From a virus, in IMG/VR virus record IMGVR_UViG_3300046463_000548, positions 1 through 64,000 of that record: a stretch of 64,000 bases of DNA; one strand, given 5' to 3'. Shown piece by piece: positions 6,866-14,308 of this stretch. Position numbers and translations under genes: made by a program. Below the pieces are notes generated by a model. The model worked only from the letters and a program-made list of their open reading frames with translations. It had not been told where the DNA came from and searched no databases. The first letter of the stretch is position 1. Each line of letters starts with the position of its first letter.

Positions 6866-6902
6866 CCCAAGTTAAGCCCACTATTTGTGGGCTCTTTTTC
6901 GT
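6866..6902 (+). terminator. rho-independent terminator
   Basis: Hairpin AGCCCAC / GTGGGCT around ATTT, followed by CTTTTTCGTT. Confidence 0.85.
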
Positions 6903-6909
6903 TCTGTTG

Positions 6910-6937
6910 TTGACGCTTTGTGCGGACGGGGTATAAT
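6910..6937 (+). promoter_or_regulatory. sigma70-type promoter with the 16-bp element
   Basis: TTGACG (6910-6915), 16-base spacer starting CTTTGTGC, TATAAT (6932-6937). The leader starts TTTTGTGGCAGGAC. Confidence 0.85.
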
Positions 6938-6974
6938 CGGTTTTGTGGCAGGACAAACGTAACGGGAGCGAAAA

Positions 6975-7181
6975 ATGACCATCAACAGAGTGACCCTGGA
7001 AAACGGCAACGTTCAGTTCGAAGACTACGCAGCGAGTTCCGCTGCTCCGTTTGTAGGCATGGCGATGGAACTGCCGATGTGCGCGAGCGGTTGGACCGTG
7101 GGGCGCTTTGAAGTGATCGGCGTGTCTCCGCACCCCGTGGACGCAAACATGGTGGTAGCGGAAGCGAGGCGGGTGGCGTGA
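6975..7181 (+). CDS. small accessory protein, unknown
   Basis: A 68-residue protein, MTINRVTLENGNVQFEDYAAS, with two short beta segments and an alanine-rich end. Preceded by GGGAGCGAAAA. Unknown function. Confidence 0.68.
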   Translation: MTINRVTLENGNVQFEDYAASSAAPFVGMAMELPMCASGWTVGRFEVIGVSPHPVDANMVVAEARRVA

Positions 7182-7372
7182 TGCGCTACAGTGTGCGCGC
7201 GTACGAAAGTAGAGCGGCGGGTGAATCCGGCCGCTTTACGCCCCTTGACCGGTTCCAGACGGGCGATAGCCGAACGGCTGAACACGGAGCGCGTCAATTA
7301 GCAGATGGCTACGGCGCGGCTGTTATCGAAGATACTGAGACCGGCAGTCGAACCTGGCTTACTCGGAGGTAG
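7181..7372 (+). CDS. small accessory protein, unknown
   Basis: A 63-residue protein starting at the ATG that overlaps the previous stop (TGATG), so it is translationally coupled. The sequence (MRYSVRAYESRAAGESGRF, ending TGSRTWLTRR) is basic and short; no family recognised. Confidence 0.66.
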   Translation: MRYSVRAYESRAAGESGRFTPLDRFQTGDSRTAEHGARQLADGYGAAVIEDTETGSRTWLTRR

Positions 7373-7373
7373 C

Positions 7374-7649
7374 ATGGAAATAAAGGCATTCTGGCAGTTC
7401 AACAAGGCCCTGGAGCAGGGGCCGTACGCGTGGCCCGGTGGCTACCCTACGTATTTCCTTTGTCGTGATGGTGAGGCGCTGTCTTTCAAGGCAGCACAGG
7501 ATAACGCGGGGCTGATACGCGATGCGCTGATCACGAACGACCGCAACTCAGAGTGGTTCGTTGTCGCGTTCGACGTGAACTGGGAAGACACCGATCTGAT
7601 CTGCTCGCATACCGGCGAGAAAATTGAGTTTGCGTACGGCAACGATTGA
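7374..7649 (+). CDS. small accessory protein, unknown
   Basis: A 91-residue alpha/beta protein from the ATG at 7374 (GAGGTAGC upstream), beginning MEIKAFWQFNKALEQGPYAWPGG and containing EWFVVAFDVNWEDTD and a C-x-H near the end. Last gene before a terminator. Function unknown. Confidence 0.72.
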   Translation: MEIKAFWQFNKALEQGPYAWPGGYPTYFLCRDGEALSFKAAQDNAGLIRDALITNDRNSEWFVVAFDVNWEDTDLICSHTGEKIEFAYGND

Positions 7650-7654
7650 TAGTT

Positions 7655-7690
7655 TGGTAAGAAGGGGGCCGAAAGGCCCTTTTCTTCTGT
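7655..7690 (+). terminator. rho-independent terminator
   Basis: Hairpin GAAGGGGGCC / GGCCCTTTTC around GAAA, ending in a T-rich tract. Confidence 0.82.
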
Positions 7691-7695
7691 TTATG

Positions 7696-7724
7696 TTGAC
7701 GCTTTGTGCACAGGTCCGTATAAT
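7696..7724 (+). promoter_or_regulatory. sigma70-type promoter with the 16-bp element
   Basis: TTGACG (7696-7701), 17-base spacer starting CTTTGTGCA, TATAAT (7719-7724). The leader TTCTTGTGGTTGAGAC matches the one at 4212. Confidence 0.85.
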
Positions 7725-7758
7725 CGTTCTTGTGGTTGAGACTTTCCTGGAGAACGCG

Positions 7759-7980
7759 ATGGACCGTTTCGTTGTGTTGGTTTTCGTTGGTGCTAGCGCT
7801 ACCGTGATCGATGGGGAGCCGCTGATCTGCGACGGCTGCAGCGATGAGGTAGAACTCGAAAACTGGGCTGTTGAGAAGTTCGCTAACGGCCGGGAAGTCT
7901 TCAACGTGGTTTGCGTTGCTAGCGAGCGGAACGCAATGGCGTACATCGCGCGGTTTGGCTACGAGTTTGTTGCGGAGTGA
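7759..7980 (+). CDS. small accessory protein, unknown
   Basis: A 73-residue protein from the ATG at 7759, with hydrophobic strands (FVVLVFVGASATVID), a CDGC pair and a final alpha/beta unit. Unknown function. Confidence 0.7.
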   Translation: MDRFVVLVFVGASATVIDGEPLICDGCSDEVELENWAVEKFANGREVFNVVCVASERNAMAYIARFGYEFVAE

Positions 7981-7986
7981 AAAATC

Positions 7987-8193
7987 ATGGCACGTAAAGA
8001 GCCCCTGATGGTGCAGGTTAGCAGCAACGGTCAGGTGATCGGCAAGCTGACGACTCAAGAATTCATGGACTACGCGAAGAAGAACTTCGGCATCGGTAGC
8101 CAACGTTTCCTGGGCGACTACGTGAAGTGTTTCAACGAGGGCAAGGCACGGATAGGTGAGCCGGAACGCGTTGAACTGATCCTCAACAAGTGA
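7987..8193 (+). CDS. small accessory protein, unknown
   Basis: A 68-residue lysine-rich protein (MARKEPLMVQVSSNGQVIG, FMDYAKKNFGIGSQRFLGDY). The helix-turn spacing is suggestive but does not match a known DNA-binding motif. Starts 6 bases after the previous stop. Confidence 0.7.
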   Translation: MARKEPLMVQVSSNGQVIGKLTTQEFMDYAKKNFGIGSQRFLGDYVKCFNEGKARIGEPERVELILNK

Positions 8194-8211
8194 GCAGGTT
8201 CGGAGAACGAA

Positions 8212-8412
8212 GTGATCAAGCGTCCTGTTGGCGTTAGAAAGGCTCCTGAGCCGATCATGTGGTCGGTTGAGCATTTCGGCTACTTCCCGCCTGAGTATGG
8301 CCGTGAGGTGGCGGTGTTCTGGGACCAAGCTGCGGCCTATGCGTGCAGCGAAGAGCGCAACAAGTTTAACTACTGCACAGACGTTCAGGTCTATGCGTAT
8401 GCGGATGAATAG
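8212..8412 (+). CDS. small accessory protein, unknown
   Basis: A 66-residue protein with a GTG start behind CGGAGAACGAA. The sequence is Tyr- and Phe-rich (HFGYFPPEYGREVAVFWDQAA). Unknown function. Confidence 0.66.
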   Translation: MIKRPVGVRKAPEPIMWSVEHFGYFPPEYGREVAVFWDQAAAYACSEERNKFNYCTDVQVYAYADE

Positions 8413-8458
8413 CGGACGTGTGTCGCGCTAACGATGATGAAAAAGGAAAGGGTGGGCG

Positions 8459-8665
8459 ATGGCACTAAAGGACGGCAATTATCTAGCCACGTGCAAGGAG
8501 AGGAACCCGTTGGCCGCTGCGGTGAACGGGCACCACCGCGTGTGGCCTAATGCTACGTGTGTGGTCAAGAGAGGATTCGCGAGATTCAAGCGCGACGGTG
8601 ACGAAGTCTGGAGTTGCAACGCGACTTACGCGGAAGCGCACTTCAAGCTCGAACCACTCGACTGA
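8459..8665 (+). CDS. small accessory protein, unknown
   Basis: A 68-residue basic protein (GNYLATCKERNPLAAAVNGH, FARFKRDGDEVWSCNATY). Preceded by AAAGGGTGGGCG. Unknown function. Confidence 0.68.
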   Translation: MALKDGNYLATCKERNPLAAAVNGHHRVWPNATCVVKRGFARFKRDGDEVWSCNATYAEAHFKLEPLD

Positions 8666-8672
8666 TTTACTG

Positions 8673-8701
8673 TTGACGTTTTGTGCGTCGTTCTGTACAA
8701 T
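8673..8701 (+). promoter_or_regulatory. sigma70-type promoter with the 16-bp element
   Basis: TTGACG (8673-8678), 17-base spacer TTTTGTGCG..., TACAAT (8696-8701). The leader begins GGGTTCTGTGG. Confidence 0.84.
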
Positions 8702-8738
8702 GGGTTCTGTGGTGATCAGAAACGGACTGGAGAACGAG

Positions 8739-8942
8739 ATGGCACTGACGGCAACTCAAACGACTGGCGGGAGGGCTCTTCCTCAGTTCGTGCTTGAAAT
8801 CCTGGCAACGAGATTTTCCCCGGCTGAAATCAGCATCGTTGATCAGAACTGGAACCGATACAGCCAGATGTCTTTCAGCAATTCGTGTGCTGACGAATTC
8901 CTTCTCCAAGGCGACATCATACTGATGCTTGAAAGGACTTGA
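8739..8942 (+). CDS. small accessory protein, unknown
   Basis: A 67-residue protein from the ATG at 8739 (CTGGAGAACGAG upstream), helical in the middle (LPQFVLEILATRFSPAEISIV). Function unknown. Confidence 0.68.
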   Translation: MALTATQTTGGRALPQFVLEILATRFSPAEISIVDQNWNRYSQMSFSNSCADEFLLQGDIILMLERT

Positions 8943-8944
8943 TC

Positions 8945-9172
8945 ATGACAGCGACTATTATTTTCCGGAATGGACAAGGCGGATTTGTTGAGGCGTTCGA
9001 GGCAATTCGCCTTGGCTACGACTACGACGGCTATAACCTGTACGCTGGTGGCATCCGCCGTAACCCCATCGAAGTGGTGGAATGCACGGCTGGTGAGGTA
9101 GCTGAGTCGTCCATTGACGGTGTGAGTTTCTTCCGTACAGAGACCGGCCGTGTGTACAAGACAATCCAGTGA
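8945..9172 (+). CDS. small accessory protein, unknown
   Basis: A 75-residue protein, mainly beta (MTATIIFRNGQGGFVEAFEAI, VEVVECTAGEVAES-type stretch). The ATG at 8945 is chosen over the upstream TTG at 8939. Last gene of the plus-strand accessory block. Confidence 0.7.
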   Translation: MTATIIFRNGQGGFVEAFEAIRLGYDYDGYNLYAGGIRRNPIEVVECTAGEVAESSIDGVSFFRTETGRVYKTIQ

Positions 9173-9187
9173 GTGGTGACAGAGCCA

Positions 9188-9223
9188 AGAAAAAGCCCGG
9201 AATCCCGGGCTTTGCTTTTTGGT
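9188..9223 (+). terminator. terminator, usable on both strands
   Basis: Hairpin AGCCCGGGA / TCCCGGGCT inside an A-tract and a T-tract. It separates the plus-strand block from the converging minus-strand toxin-antitoxin operon. Confidence 0.9.
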
Positions 9224-9226
9224 GAC

Positions 9227-9409
9227 CTACTGCGTTGCGTGCCAGTCAGCCGCTGTCAGTGACGGGCTCTCACCCGCGTCGAATTCACGGCGGAACCAAT
9301 CCTCGTTGTCGTAGGGAACGTGCTTGGCTTCAAGCATGTCAATACCAAGCTTGGTCAGTTCGTGTGACACGGCCGATGCCCAATCATCAAAAGTGCGGTG
9401 TGCCGCCAT
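9227..9409 (-). CDS. third gene of the ParDE-like operon, unknown
   Basis: A 60-residue protein just downstream of the toxin, in the same direction (MAAHRTFDDWASAVSHELTK, ending SLTAADWHATQ). It is acidic and has no recognised family. It may be an accessory gene or a remnant. Confidence 0.62.
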   Translation of the reverse strand: MAAHRTFDDWASAVSHELTKLGIDMLEAKHVPYDNEDWFRREFDAGESPSLTAADWHATQ

Positions 9410-9425
9410 ACGGGAGTCCTCCGGT

Positions 9426-9749
9426 CTATCGGTCTTGGCGAGTGTCCCAGACGCGCAAAAGAGCTATCGCAGTCGGTTCCTCAGAGTACGGGGGTAGAAC
9501 TTCATAGTGCAATTCATAGCGCCCCGCCAGACATACCCAGCGATGAACTTCGCGTGCGGGAGGTCCATCGTAGCCGTCAAGCTCTTCACCCAGTCGGTGG
9601 AAGTGATCTTGTCCAAGCCGATCTGCTTCATCGAGTAGAGCATTGACGATACGTCGGGCCGCTGCTCCATCGTTGAATTTTTTCACGTGGTCAGCGATCA
9701 GCGCCAGGTCGGACATGGCTTTAGAAGTAGGTAGGACCTTGACCTTCAC
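9426..9749 (-). CDS. ParE/RelE-family toxin
   Basis: A 107-residue protein with the ParE/RelE plan: a first strand KVKVLPTSKAMSDL, two helices (ADHVKKFNDGAAARRIVNALLDEADRLG), then ELDGYDGPPAREVHRWVCLAGRYELHYEVL and a last strand AIALLRVWDTRQDR. ParE toxins typically target gyrase. It starts at GTG overlapping the antitoxin stop by four bases (GTGA), giving tight coupling. Together with the upstream gene it forms a plasmid-type addiction module. Confidence 0.88.
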   Translation of the reverse strand: MKVKVLPTSKAMSDLALIADHVKKFNDGAAARRIVNALLDEADRLGQDHFHRLGEELDGYDGPPAREVHRWVCLAGRYELHYEVLPPYSEEPTAIALLRVWDTRQDR

Positions 9750-10015
9750 GCTTCGGGCACCGGCTGTTCGTTATCGGTTCCAACGCTGTCGGCCCAGGCG
9801 CGTGCCTGCTCCATCGGGACGAATCGGCCCGCAGTCACATCGTCCAGTCCTTCCTGAATCAATCGACGCTTCTCCGCTTCTCGTGAGAGAAACTGGACCA
9901 GCGCTTTCTTGACGATCCACTGACGCGGCCGGTCAAGCAGCGCGGAGAGGGCGTCCACTTCCTGCGCTAGTTCGACCGGCACCTGAGCCGTGAGGGTTCG
10001 AGTTTCAGCAGTCAC
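9746..10015 (-). CDS. ribbon-helix-helix antitoxin (ParD/CopG-like)
   Basis: An 89-residue protein. Residues 5-45 form the ribbon-helix-helix: a strand (TRTLTAQVPVELAQEV), helix A (DALSALLDRPR) and helix B (QWIVKKALVQFLSREAEK), the CopG/ParD arrangement that binds its own promoter. The C-terminal part, including MEQARAWADSV, would wrap the toxin. The GTG start follows AGGAGG. The upstream AT-rich stretch holds the likely autoregulated promoter (TTTACAATAG around 10045-10055). Confidence 0.88.
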   Translation of the reverse strand: MTAETRTLTAQVPVELAQEVDALSALLDRPRQWIVKKALVQFLSREAEKRRLIQEGLDDVTAGRFVPMEQARAWADSVGTDNEQPVPEA

Positions 10016-10100
10016 AGGGGCCTCCTATTGAAAACTAACTGAGTCTATTGTAAATCAATAAACCCGTCACTTCAAGGAGACGCCACACGTATTTGAGGGC

Positions 10101-10694
10101 TCAGGCCGCGCTCTGTTGGCACGAACTGAGTTCCGCCTCCAGGGTTAAGAGTCGTTTTGATCGAGCTTTGAGCCGCTTCACGGGCGTCCCGAAATACATA
10201 CCCCAAGGATCGAGAGACTTCGTCACCAACGACATCGCACCAACGGACGACCCTTCACCGATCCGACAGCCAGGCAGGATGACAGTGCCCGATCCGACAA
10301 TGACGTGTCGTCCCAATCGGACCGGCGCAACCTTCACATTCAAATACTGACGCGGTACGGTCGGGTTCGTGAGCGCCGCGCCAGAGTAATCGTCCGACAC
10401 GCTATAGACACGCACACCCTGAGACAATCCACAGAAGTCCTCCAGTTCGATGCCTCCACCACCGGCCATAAAGCACATACCTCCGATGTGCACGTATGAG
10501 CCGATGCGTATATGGCCGCTCGAAGCAGACAGGACACTGGGTCCGTCGATACGCACGTTACTCCCGAACGTCATGTTTTCGATGCCGACGACCGTACAGT
10601 TTTTCGCGACCCGAACGTTGCTGCCCACGGAGGGCGAGCCGAACTGTTTCAATTCTTCTTCTGTCCAGTAGCCTGGATTGAGCGGGTTTTGCAT
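10101..10694 (-). CDS. left-handed beta-helix (hexapeptide) acyltransferase
   Basis: A 197-residue protein with repeated hexapeptide turns (VGSNVRVAKNCTVVGIENM, IRIGSYVHIGGMC, VRLGRHVIVGSGTVILPGC, IGEGSSVGAMSLVTKSL) and the terminal WGMYFGTPVKRLKARSKR, characteristic of sugar O-acetyltransferases of the NodL/LacA/CysE-like superfamily. Such enzymes move an acetyl group from acetyl-CoA to a sugar in the cytoplasm, often during surface polysaccharide synthesis. In a phage-plasmid it could alter the host surface (lysogenic conversion), but the substrate cannot be read from sequence. It stands alone between two minus-strand units. Confidence 0.85.
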   Translation of the reverse strand: MQNPLNPGYWTEEELKQFGSPSVGSNVRVAKNCTVVGIENMTFGSNVRIDGPSVLSASSGHIRIGSYVHIGGMCFMAGGGGIELEDFCGLSQGVRVYSVSDDYSGAALTNPTVPRQYLNVKVAPVRLGRHVIVGSGTVILPGCRIGEGSSVGAMSLVTKSLDPWGMYFGTPVKRLKARSKRLLTLEAELSSCQQSAA

Positions 10695-10811
10695 GTGAGT
10701 CCCTCGCGCGCCGGGGCGAGCTAAAAAGTGGATTTGCCTTCAGGCCGCCCGCAAACGACGACCCGATGCATCGCCTATACTAGCCAGTGAGGCGAGGAAC
10801 GGTTTTCGCGA

Positions 10812-10861
10812 ACAAAAGCAAAAAGCCGCGCCAATTCGATGCTTTGAATGAGCGCGGCAAG
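10812..10861 (-). terminator. rho-independent terminator (minus strand)
   Basis: On the minus strand, arms GCCGCGC and GCGCGGC enclose about 26 bases and are followed by TTTTTGCTTTTG. It would end the transcript of the genes from 12728 down to 10890. Confidence 0.75.
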
Positions 10862-10889
10862 TCAGTGTTCGGCAAAACAGGCGGTACGG

Positions 10890-11186
10890 CTATTCAGCAC
10901 TTAACGGCGGGCGGGCCGCCAACTCGCTCTCAAGTCGCGAGATTTCCTCATCCACTGTGGGTGGCGTAGGCAGACCGAGTTTTTTGCGTTCAGCGTCCAC
11001 TGTCGGTCCGGTTCTTTCGTAGCCACCCAGCTTGATTTTGTGGCGCACAGCGCGCCCGTCAGGGAGCCACCCGTTGAACGCCCAATCGCTGCCATTGATG
11101 CGCCCATGCTTGCACAGGAATTCGTGCACCGCGAAAACGAGCTTCTCAAGCTCACGACTTTCACTTTCCGTGAAGCTGTCGAACAT
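10890..11186 (-). CDS. small protein, unknown
   Basis: A 98-residue protein starting at MFDSFTESESRELEK, where GAGGGAG lies 6 bases upstream; the frame is open to 11210 but that start is weaker. An acidic N-terminal helix is followed by a short beta part (NGSDWAFNGWLPDGRAVRHK) and an acidic C-terminal helix. Function unknown. Confidence 0.68.
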   Translation of the reverse strand: MFDSFTESESRELEKLVFAVHEFLCKHGRINGSDWAFNGWLPDGRAVRHKIKLGGYERTGPTVDAERKKLGLPTPPTVDEEISRLESELAARPPLSAE

Positions 11187-11343
11187 TGATGACTCCCTCA
11201 GATTTGACATAAATCAAATTATCAACAATTGAACGAGCGTTCACTTTTCCAATTGCGACGTGCTATTTGGTTTGCGTGACAATGCACTAAGCGGTATCTC
11301 GCGCAGTTCGAATAGCGCTGACGCGTCCAGCCCGTTGGATTGC

Positions 11344-11655
11344 TCATCGCGTGTTAGCCGATTCCCCGGCTGGCGTCCAGCGCGGAGCCAACTGATCTTC
11401 GATGCGGGGGCGCTCTGTGAATCCGAGCCGAACCAAAAACTCGCGAACCTGTTCTTCGGTCTCGAACGGCCTAAAGTGTTGGGTGCCTGCGCTAAACCCC
11501 GGCTGGCAAATTTCGACCACTGGATAAGTACCAGACATCGCTTTGCGGCCGAACCGAAAAACTGCACCGGGTGCCGCGCGCTTGCCGACCTCGTCATTCA
11601 TCGCGATCATCCAGCCGTCGATGGGTTCTGCAATAACCTTGGGACTGTCTTCCAT
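11344..11655 (-). CDS. small protein, unknown
   Basis: A 103-residue protein (MEDSPKVIAEPIDGWMIAM, GAVFRFGRKAMSGTYPVVEI, FETEEQVREFLVRLGF). It looks like a compact alpha/beta domain. GGAGAACTAACGA precedes the ATG. An overlapping minus-strand frame at 11241-11597 is treated as a shadow because this frame has the better start and composition. Confidence 0.66.
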   Translation of the reverse strand: MEDSPKVIAEPIDGWMIAMNDEVGKRAAPGAVFRFGRKAMSGTYPVVEICQPGFSAGTQHFRPFETEEQVREFLVRLGFTERPRIEDQLAPRWTPAGESANTR

Positions 11656-11689
11656 TCGTTAGTTCTCCACAATGTCGATGACTGGTTGA

Positions 11690-11881
11690 TTAGAGTTTGC
11701 CGCCGACCGGGGAATCGAGGATGGCGTTGACGTTTTCGATATCGCCAAGGCCCGACAACTTGATCAGCCTGGTGAGGTTTTGATACGAGACACTGATCGT
11801 CTGAGCTTCAACATCAATCTCGTTTTCGGCCACGATGTCTAGCACCAGTTCCTGCAGATCGGTTCTTCGCGGTGTGCTCAC
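11690..11881 (-). CDS. small helical protein, unknown
   Basis: A 63-residue acidic protein with GTG start behind GAGGACTTAAC (LQELVLDIVAENEIDVEA, LIKLSGLGDIENVNAIL). Possibly a small protein-binding domain; unknown function. Confidence 0.68.
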   Translation of the reverse strand: MSTPRRTDLQELVLDIVAENEIDVEAQTISVSYQNLTRLIKLSGLGDIENVNAILDSPVGGKL

Positions 11882-11937
11882 GTTAAGTCCTCATCAATGT
11901 AAATGTCTGGCTTCTGCGTTTCGCCTGCAGCCGCCTG

Positions 11938-12165
11938 TTATTTCTTTTTGCCGTGCAGAATGAAAATACCGGGCGCTAGGTGCGTGATGTCCGGATCGGC
12001 CGGACCCTTTGCATAGCAGTGACCCTTTTGCGTGTCGAAGATAGCCCAGCGCCGACCGCTCGAATAAGCATCGGCCCACCGAAGCGCCGAATCGTAGTCC
12101 GTGAAAGTGTCCAAGCTGTCCAGGCATTCACCCGTACTCTCGTAAATCTTGACCTCGTAACCCAT
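11938..12165 (-). CDS. small protein, unknown
   Basis: A 75-residue protein from MGYEVKIYESTGECLDS; AGGAGTGGGGCGGTT sits upstream, so the start at 12195 is rejected. The beta strands and SSGRRWAIFDTQKGHCYAKG suggest a small barrel. Unknown function. Confidence 0.7.
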   Translation of the reverse strand: MGYEVKIYESTGECLDSLDTFTDYDSALRWADAYSSGRRWAIFDTQKGHCYAKGPADPDITHLAPGIFILHGKKK

Positions 12166-12178
12166 AACCGCCCCACTC

Positions 12179-12481
12179 CTAACTGTTCTGTACATCGTCT
12201 AGCGCTTGGACCGCATCGCTGAGGTCCGTCAGGTCCTCAATCTCATCGAGCGCTACGATTGCTGTATCGAGACTATCAACCGCAGCTTCCGCTGTCTCCC
12301 CTCGCTGCCCTGCCCTCAAACTTTCCGGCATGTTATCGAGTGCTTCCTGCTCTTCATCTCGCACCGCTTCGAGTGTGGTTCGGATACTTTCGCCCTCCGC
12401 TTTCAGTTCTTCGATCAGCACCTTCAACGCTTCAAGACGCGAACGCTGCGTCTGGATGATTTTTCGTCTAGTGCCGTTCAT
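12179..12481 (-). CDS. coiled-coil protein, unknown
   Basis: A 100-residue, almost fully helical acidic protein (RSRLEALKVLIEELKAEGES, AVRDEEQEALDNMPESLRAG, then AAVDSLDTAIVALDEIEDL). Proteins of this style are common in phages and plasmids without a known role. Coiled-coil dimerisation is likely. Confidence 0.74.
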   Translation of the reverse strand: MNGTRRKIIQTQRSRLEALKVLIEELKAEGESIRTTLEAVRDEEQEALDNMPESLRAGQRGETAEAAVDSLDTAIVALDEIEDLTDLSDAVQALDDVQNS

Positions 12482-12485
12482 AGGA

Positions 12486-12728
12486 TTAGAGTTGAGCGCG
12501 TCCGGAATCCGTCAAGCGCACGGCTCTATACATGAGCCCCTGCCCTTTGGCGATAAAACAGCTAGGCGCGCTTGACTGCACCTCTTCGTCGCTCACGAGT
12601 TCAGCGAGCCCCTTCGCCATGAGCGCATCGAGCGCCGATCCGTAGCACCCTCCATACGGGCTGAATGGTGCCTCTCCTAGCCACTGTAGCAACCGGCGTT
12701 CTGTGCTGTTCAGTTCGATCTGTGTCAT
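12486..12728 (-). CDS. small protein, possible winged-helix
   Basis: An 80-residue protein from MTQIELNSTERRLLQWLGEAP, with GGAGG just upstream; the frame to 12809 is leader. The pattern of one helix, a short turn, a second helix (SALDALMAKGLAELVSDEEV) and two strands (LMYRAVRLTDSGRAQL) recalls a winged helix, so a small DNA-binding regulator is possible. It is the first gene of the minus-strand run that ends near 10812 and is divergent from parA. Confidence 0.66.
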   Translation of the reverse strand: MTQIELNSTERRLLQWLGEAPFSPYGGCYGSALDALMAKGLAELVSDEEVQSSAPSCFIAKGQGLMYRAVRLTDSGRAQL

Positions 12729-13087
12729 CCGGCCTCCGCTTATGCACAGGGTTGTGCACCGAAATTGTGGACAACCTCCCTCCCCTCTGCAAGCCGATTT
12801 TCTCTGCATTTGTGTGCGCGGTCGCGGGGCAGACAGTTAGTTGTGTTTTGCGGCAGTCCCTGAAAATTTCCCCAGCGCCCTGCCCTCCCCTACCGTCGAT
12901 CCTTCATCCTAGTTCTAGCTTTCTCCCGGAAACCCAGGCTGGATAAGGCTTACCCAGGGAAAAGTTAACTTGCAGAAGATGAGTTAACCGTATACATTCC
13001 GACCAATTCGCCATTTTACGGAAGTTGCAGCGAAAAATGGCGACCACTTCAGTAAATAACCACACTGCCAATGAAGGGGAGTCCAAG
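12729..13087 (+). promoter_or_regulatory. divergent control region upstream of parA
   Basis: No gene of plausible length. It contains two GTTAAC palindromes 14 bases apart (about 12964-12988), an inverted repeat CGCCATTTT (13009-13017) / AAAATGGCG (13034-13042), and AGTAAATAA at 13051. The same half-site is found before rep (15565-15582). A TATACATT box near 12991 could be a -10 element. Confidence 0.6.
13009..13042. repeat. inverted repeat, candidate operator of parA
   Basis: Nine-base arms CGCCATTTT and AAAATGGCG separated by 16 bases. The repeat lies between the candidate -10 box and the parA start, a normal place for ParA or ParB autorepression. Confidence 0.6.
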
Positions 13088-14308
13088 ATGCTCGTTGCCA
13101 AACCAATCGTATCTATCGAACACTCTGTCAAGCACACTCCGAATCGTGTGGCCCTAGACGACATTGAGTTCATCGCACAGAACGCGAGCGAGATGCTGAT
13201 GAATGTGCGTGAGAGCATGCTTGCTCCGCATCCGCGAAAACACGCGCCTGTGTTCACAACCTCACAACTCGCGTCGCTCTGCCAGGTGGATCGCAAGAAG
13301 ATCAACTATTACTGGGAGAAGCCTGAACTCGGCCTGCCCCAAGGCACAGTGCTGCCGCGTACGCGCGAATTCACGCTGGTCGAAGCGCGCGAATGGGTCA
13401 AGAAAGTTGGCCCGTACCTGAAGCGGCCGGACGGTGTTAAGGGCAAAAAGATTGCAATCGGAAACTTCAAAGGGGGCGTCTCCAAAACTACAACAGCGAT
13501 GACTCTGGCTCAGGGCCTGTCGCTGCGCGGTCGGCGCGTGCTGATAATTGATCTTGATCCGCAAGCATCGCTCACCGCATTGAACGGAATCTTGGCTGAC
13601 AGCGAAGTCAATGAAGACCAAACGATTCTGCCCCTCATTTACGGTGAAGCGGACTCGCTCGAATACGCGATCCAGCCGACGTACTGGGATGGTATCGACC
13701 TCATTGCGGGCAGTCAGTCTTTGTTCAGCGCTGAATTTTACCTTCCCTTCAAGCAATCACGCGAACGGGAATTTCGTTTTTGGGAAGTGCTAGAAAAGGG
13801 CTTGGAACCTCTGCTCGATCAGTACGACATGATCATCATCGACACGCCCCCTGCCCTCTCCTACGTTACGATCAACGCGTTCATGGCCGCAGACGGCCTG
13901 ATTGTTCCGACTCCGCCGAACGCACTGGACTATGCATCGTCCACGCAGTTCTGGTCGCTGTTCACGGACTTCGCACGGAGCATGAAACAGATCGTGCCGG
14001 ACCTGAACAAGCACTTCGATTTCATCCACGTCCTGCTCGCTAAAGTCGATCAATCGCAGGCAGCAACGTTCGCCGTGCGCGAGTGGATTAACCGCACGTA
14101 CGAGCGTCATGTGCTGCCGGTTGAGATTCCCACGACGACCGTGACATCGAGCGCATCGACCGAGTTCGGGACCGTCTACGATATCTCGAAGTACGACGGC
14201 AGCAATAAAACCTACCAGCGGGCGCGTGAAGCATACGACCGATTTGCAGAGATGATCGACCAGGAGATTTTCGCGCTGTGGACCTCTGAACTGGAGGTCG
14301 CAGCATGA
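13088..14308 (+). CDS. parA: ParA-type partition ATPase
   Basis: A 406-residue Walker-type ATPase of plasmid partition. An N-terminal DNA-binding part with MerR-like features lies around residues 57-105 (FTTSQLASLCQVDRKKINYYW to EFTLVEAREWVKK). The deviant Walker A box KGGVSKTT is at 128-135, then LIIDLDPQASLT, and IIIDTPPAL later. Large plasmid ParA proteins with an N-terminal HTH bind DNA and repress their own operon. The ATG at 13088 (GAAGGGGAG upstream) is preferred to the TTG at 13025. It overlaps parB by 4 bases. It probably moves genome copies to daughter cells when the element is a plasmid. Confidence 0.93.
   Translation: MLVAKPIVSIEHSVKHTPNRVALDDIEFIAQNASEMLMNVRESMLAPHPRKHAPVFTTSQLASLCQVDRKKINYYWEKPELGLPQGTVLPRTREFTLVEAREWVKKVGPYLKRPDGVKGKKIAIGNFKGGVSKTTTAMTLAQGLSLRGRRVLIIDLDPQASLTALNGILADSEVNEDQTILPLIYGEADSLEYAIQPTYWDGIDLIAGSQSLFSAEFYLPFKQSREREFRFWEVLEKGLEPLLDQYDMIIIDTPPALSYVTINAFMAADGLIVPTPPNALDYASSTQFWSLFTDFARSMKQIVPDLNKHFDFIHVLLAKVDQSQAATFAVREWINRTYERHVLPVEIPTTTVTSSASTEFGTVYDISKYDGSNKTYQRAREAYDRFAEMIDQEIFALWTSELEVAA

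Noticed and set aside
7531-8328. A 265-residue minus-strand protein
   Set aside because: It runs across a terminator, a promoter and small plus-strand genes with good ribosome binding sites; a shadow frame.
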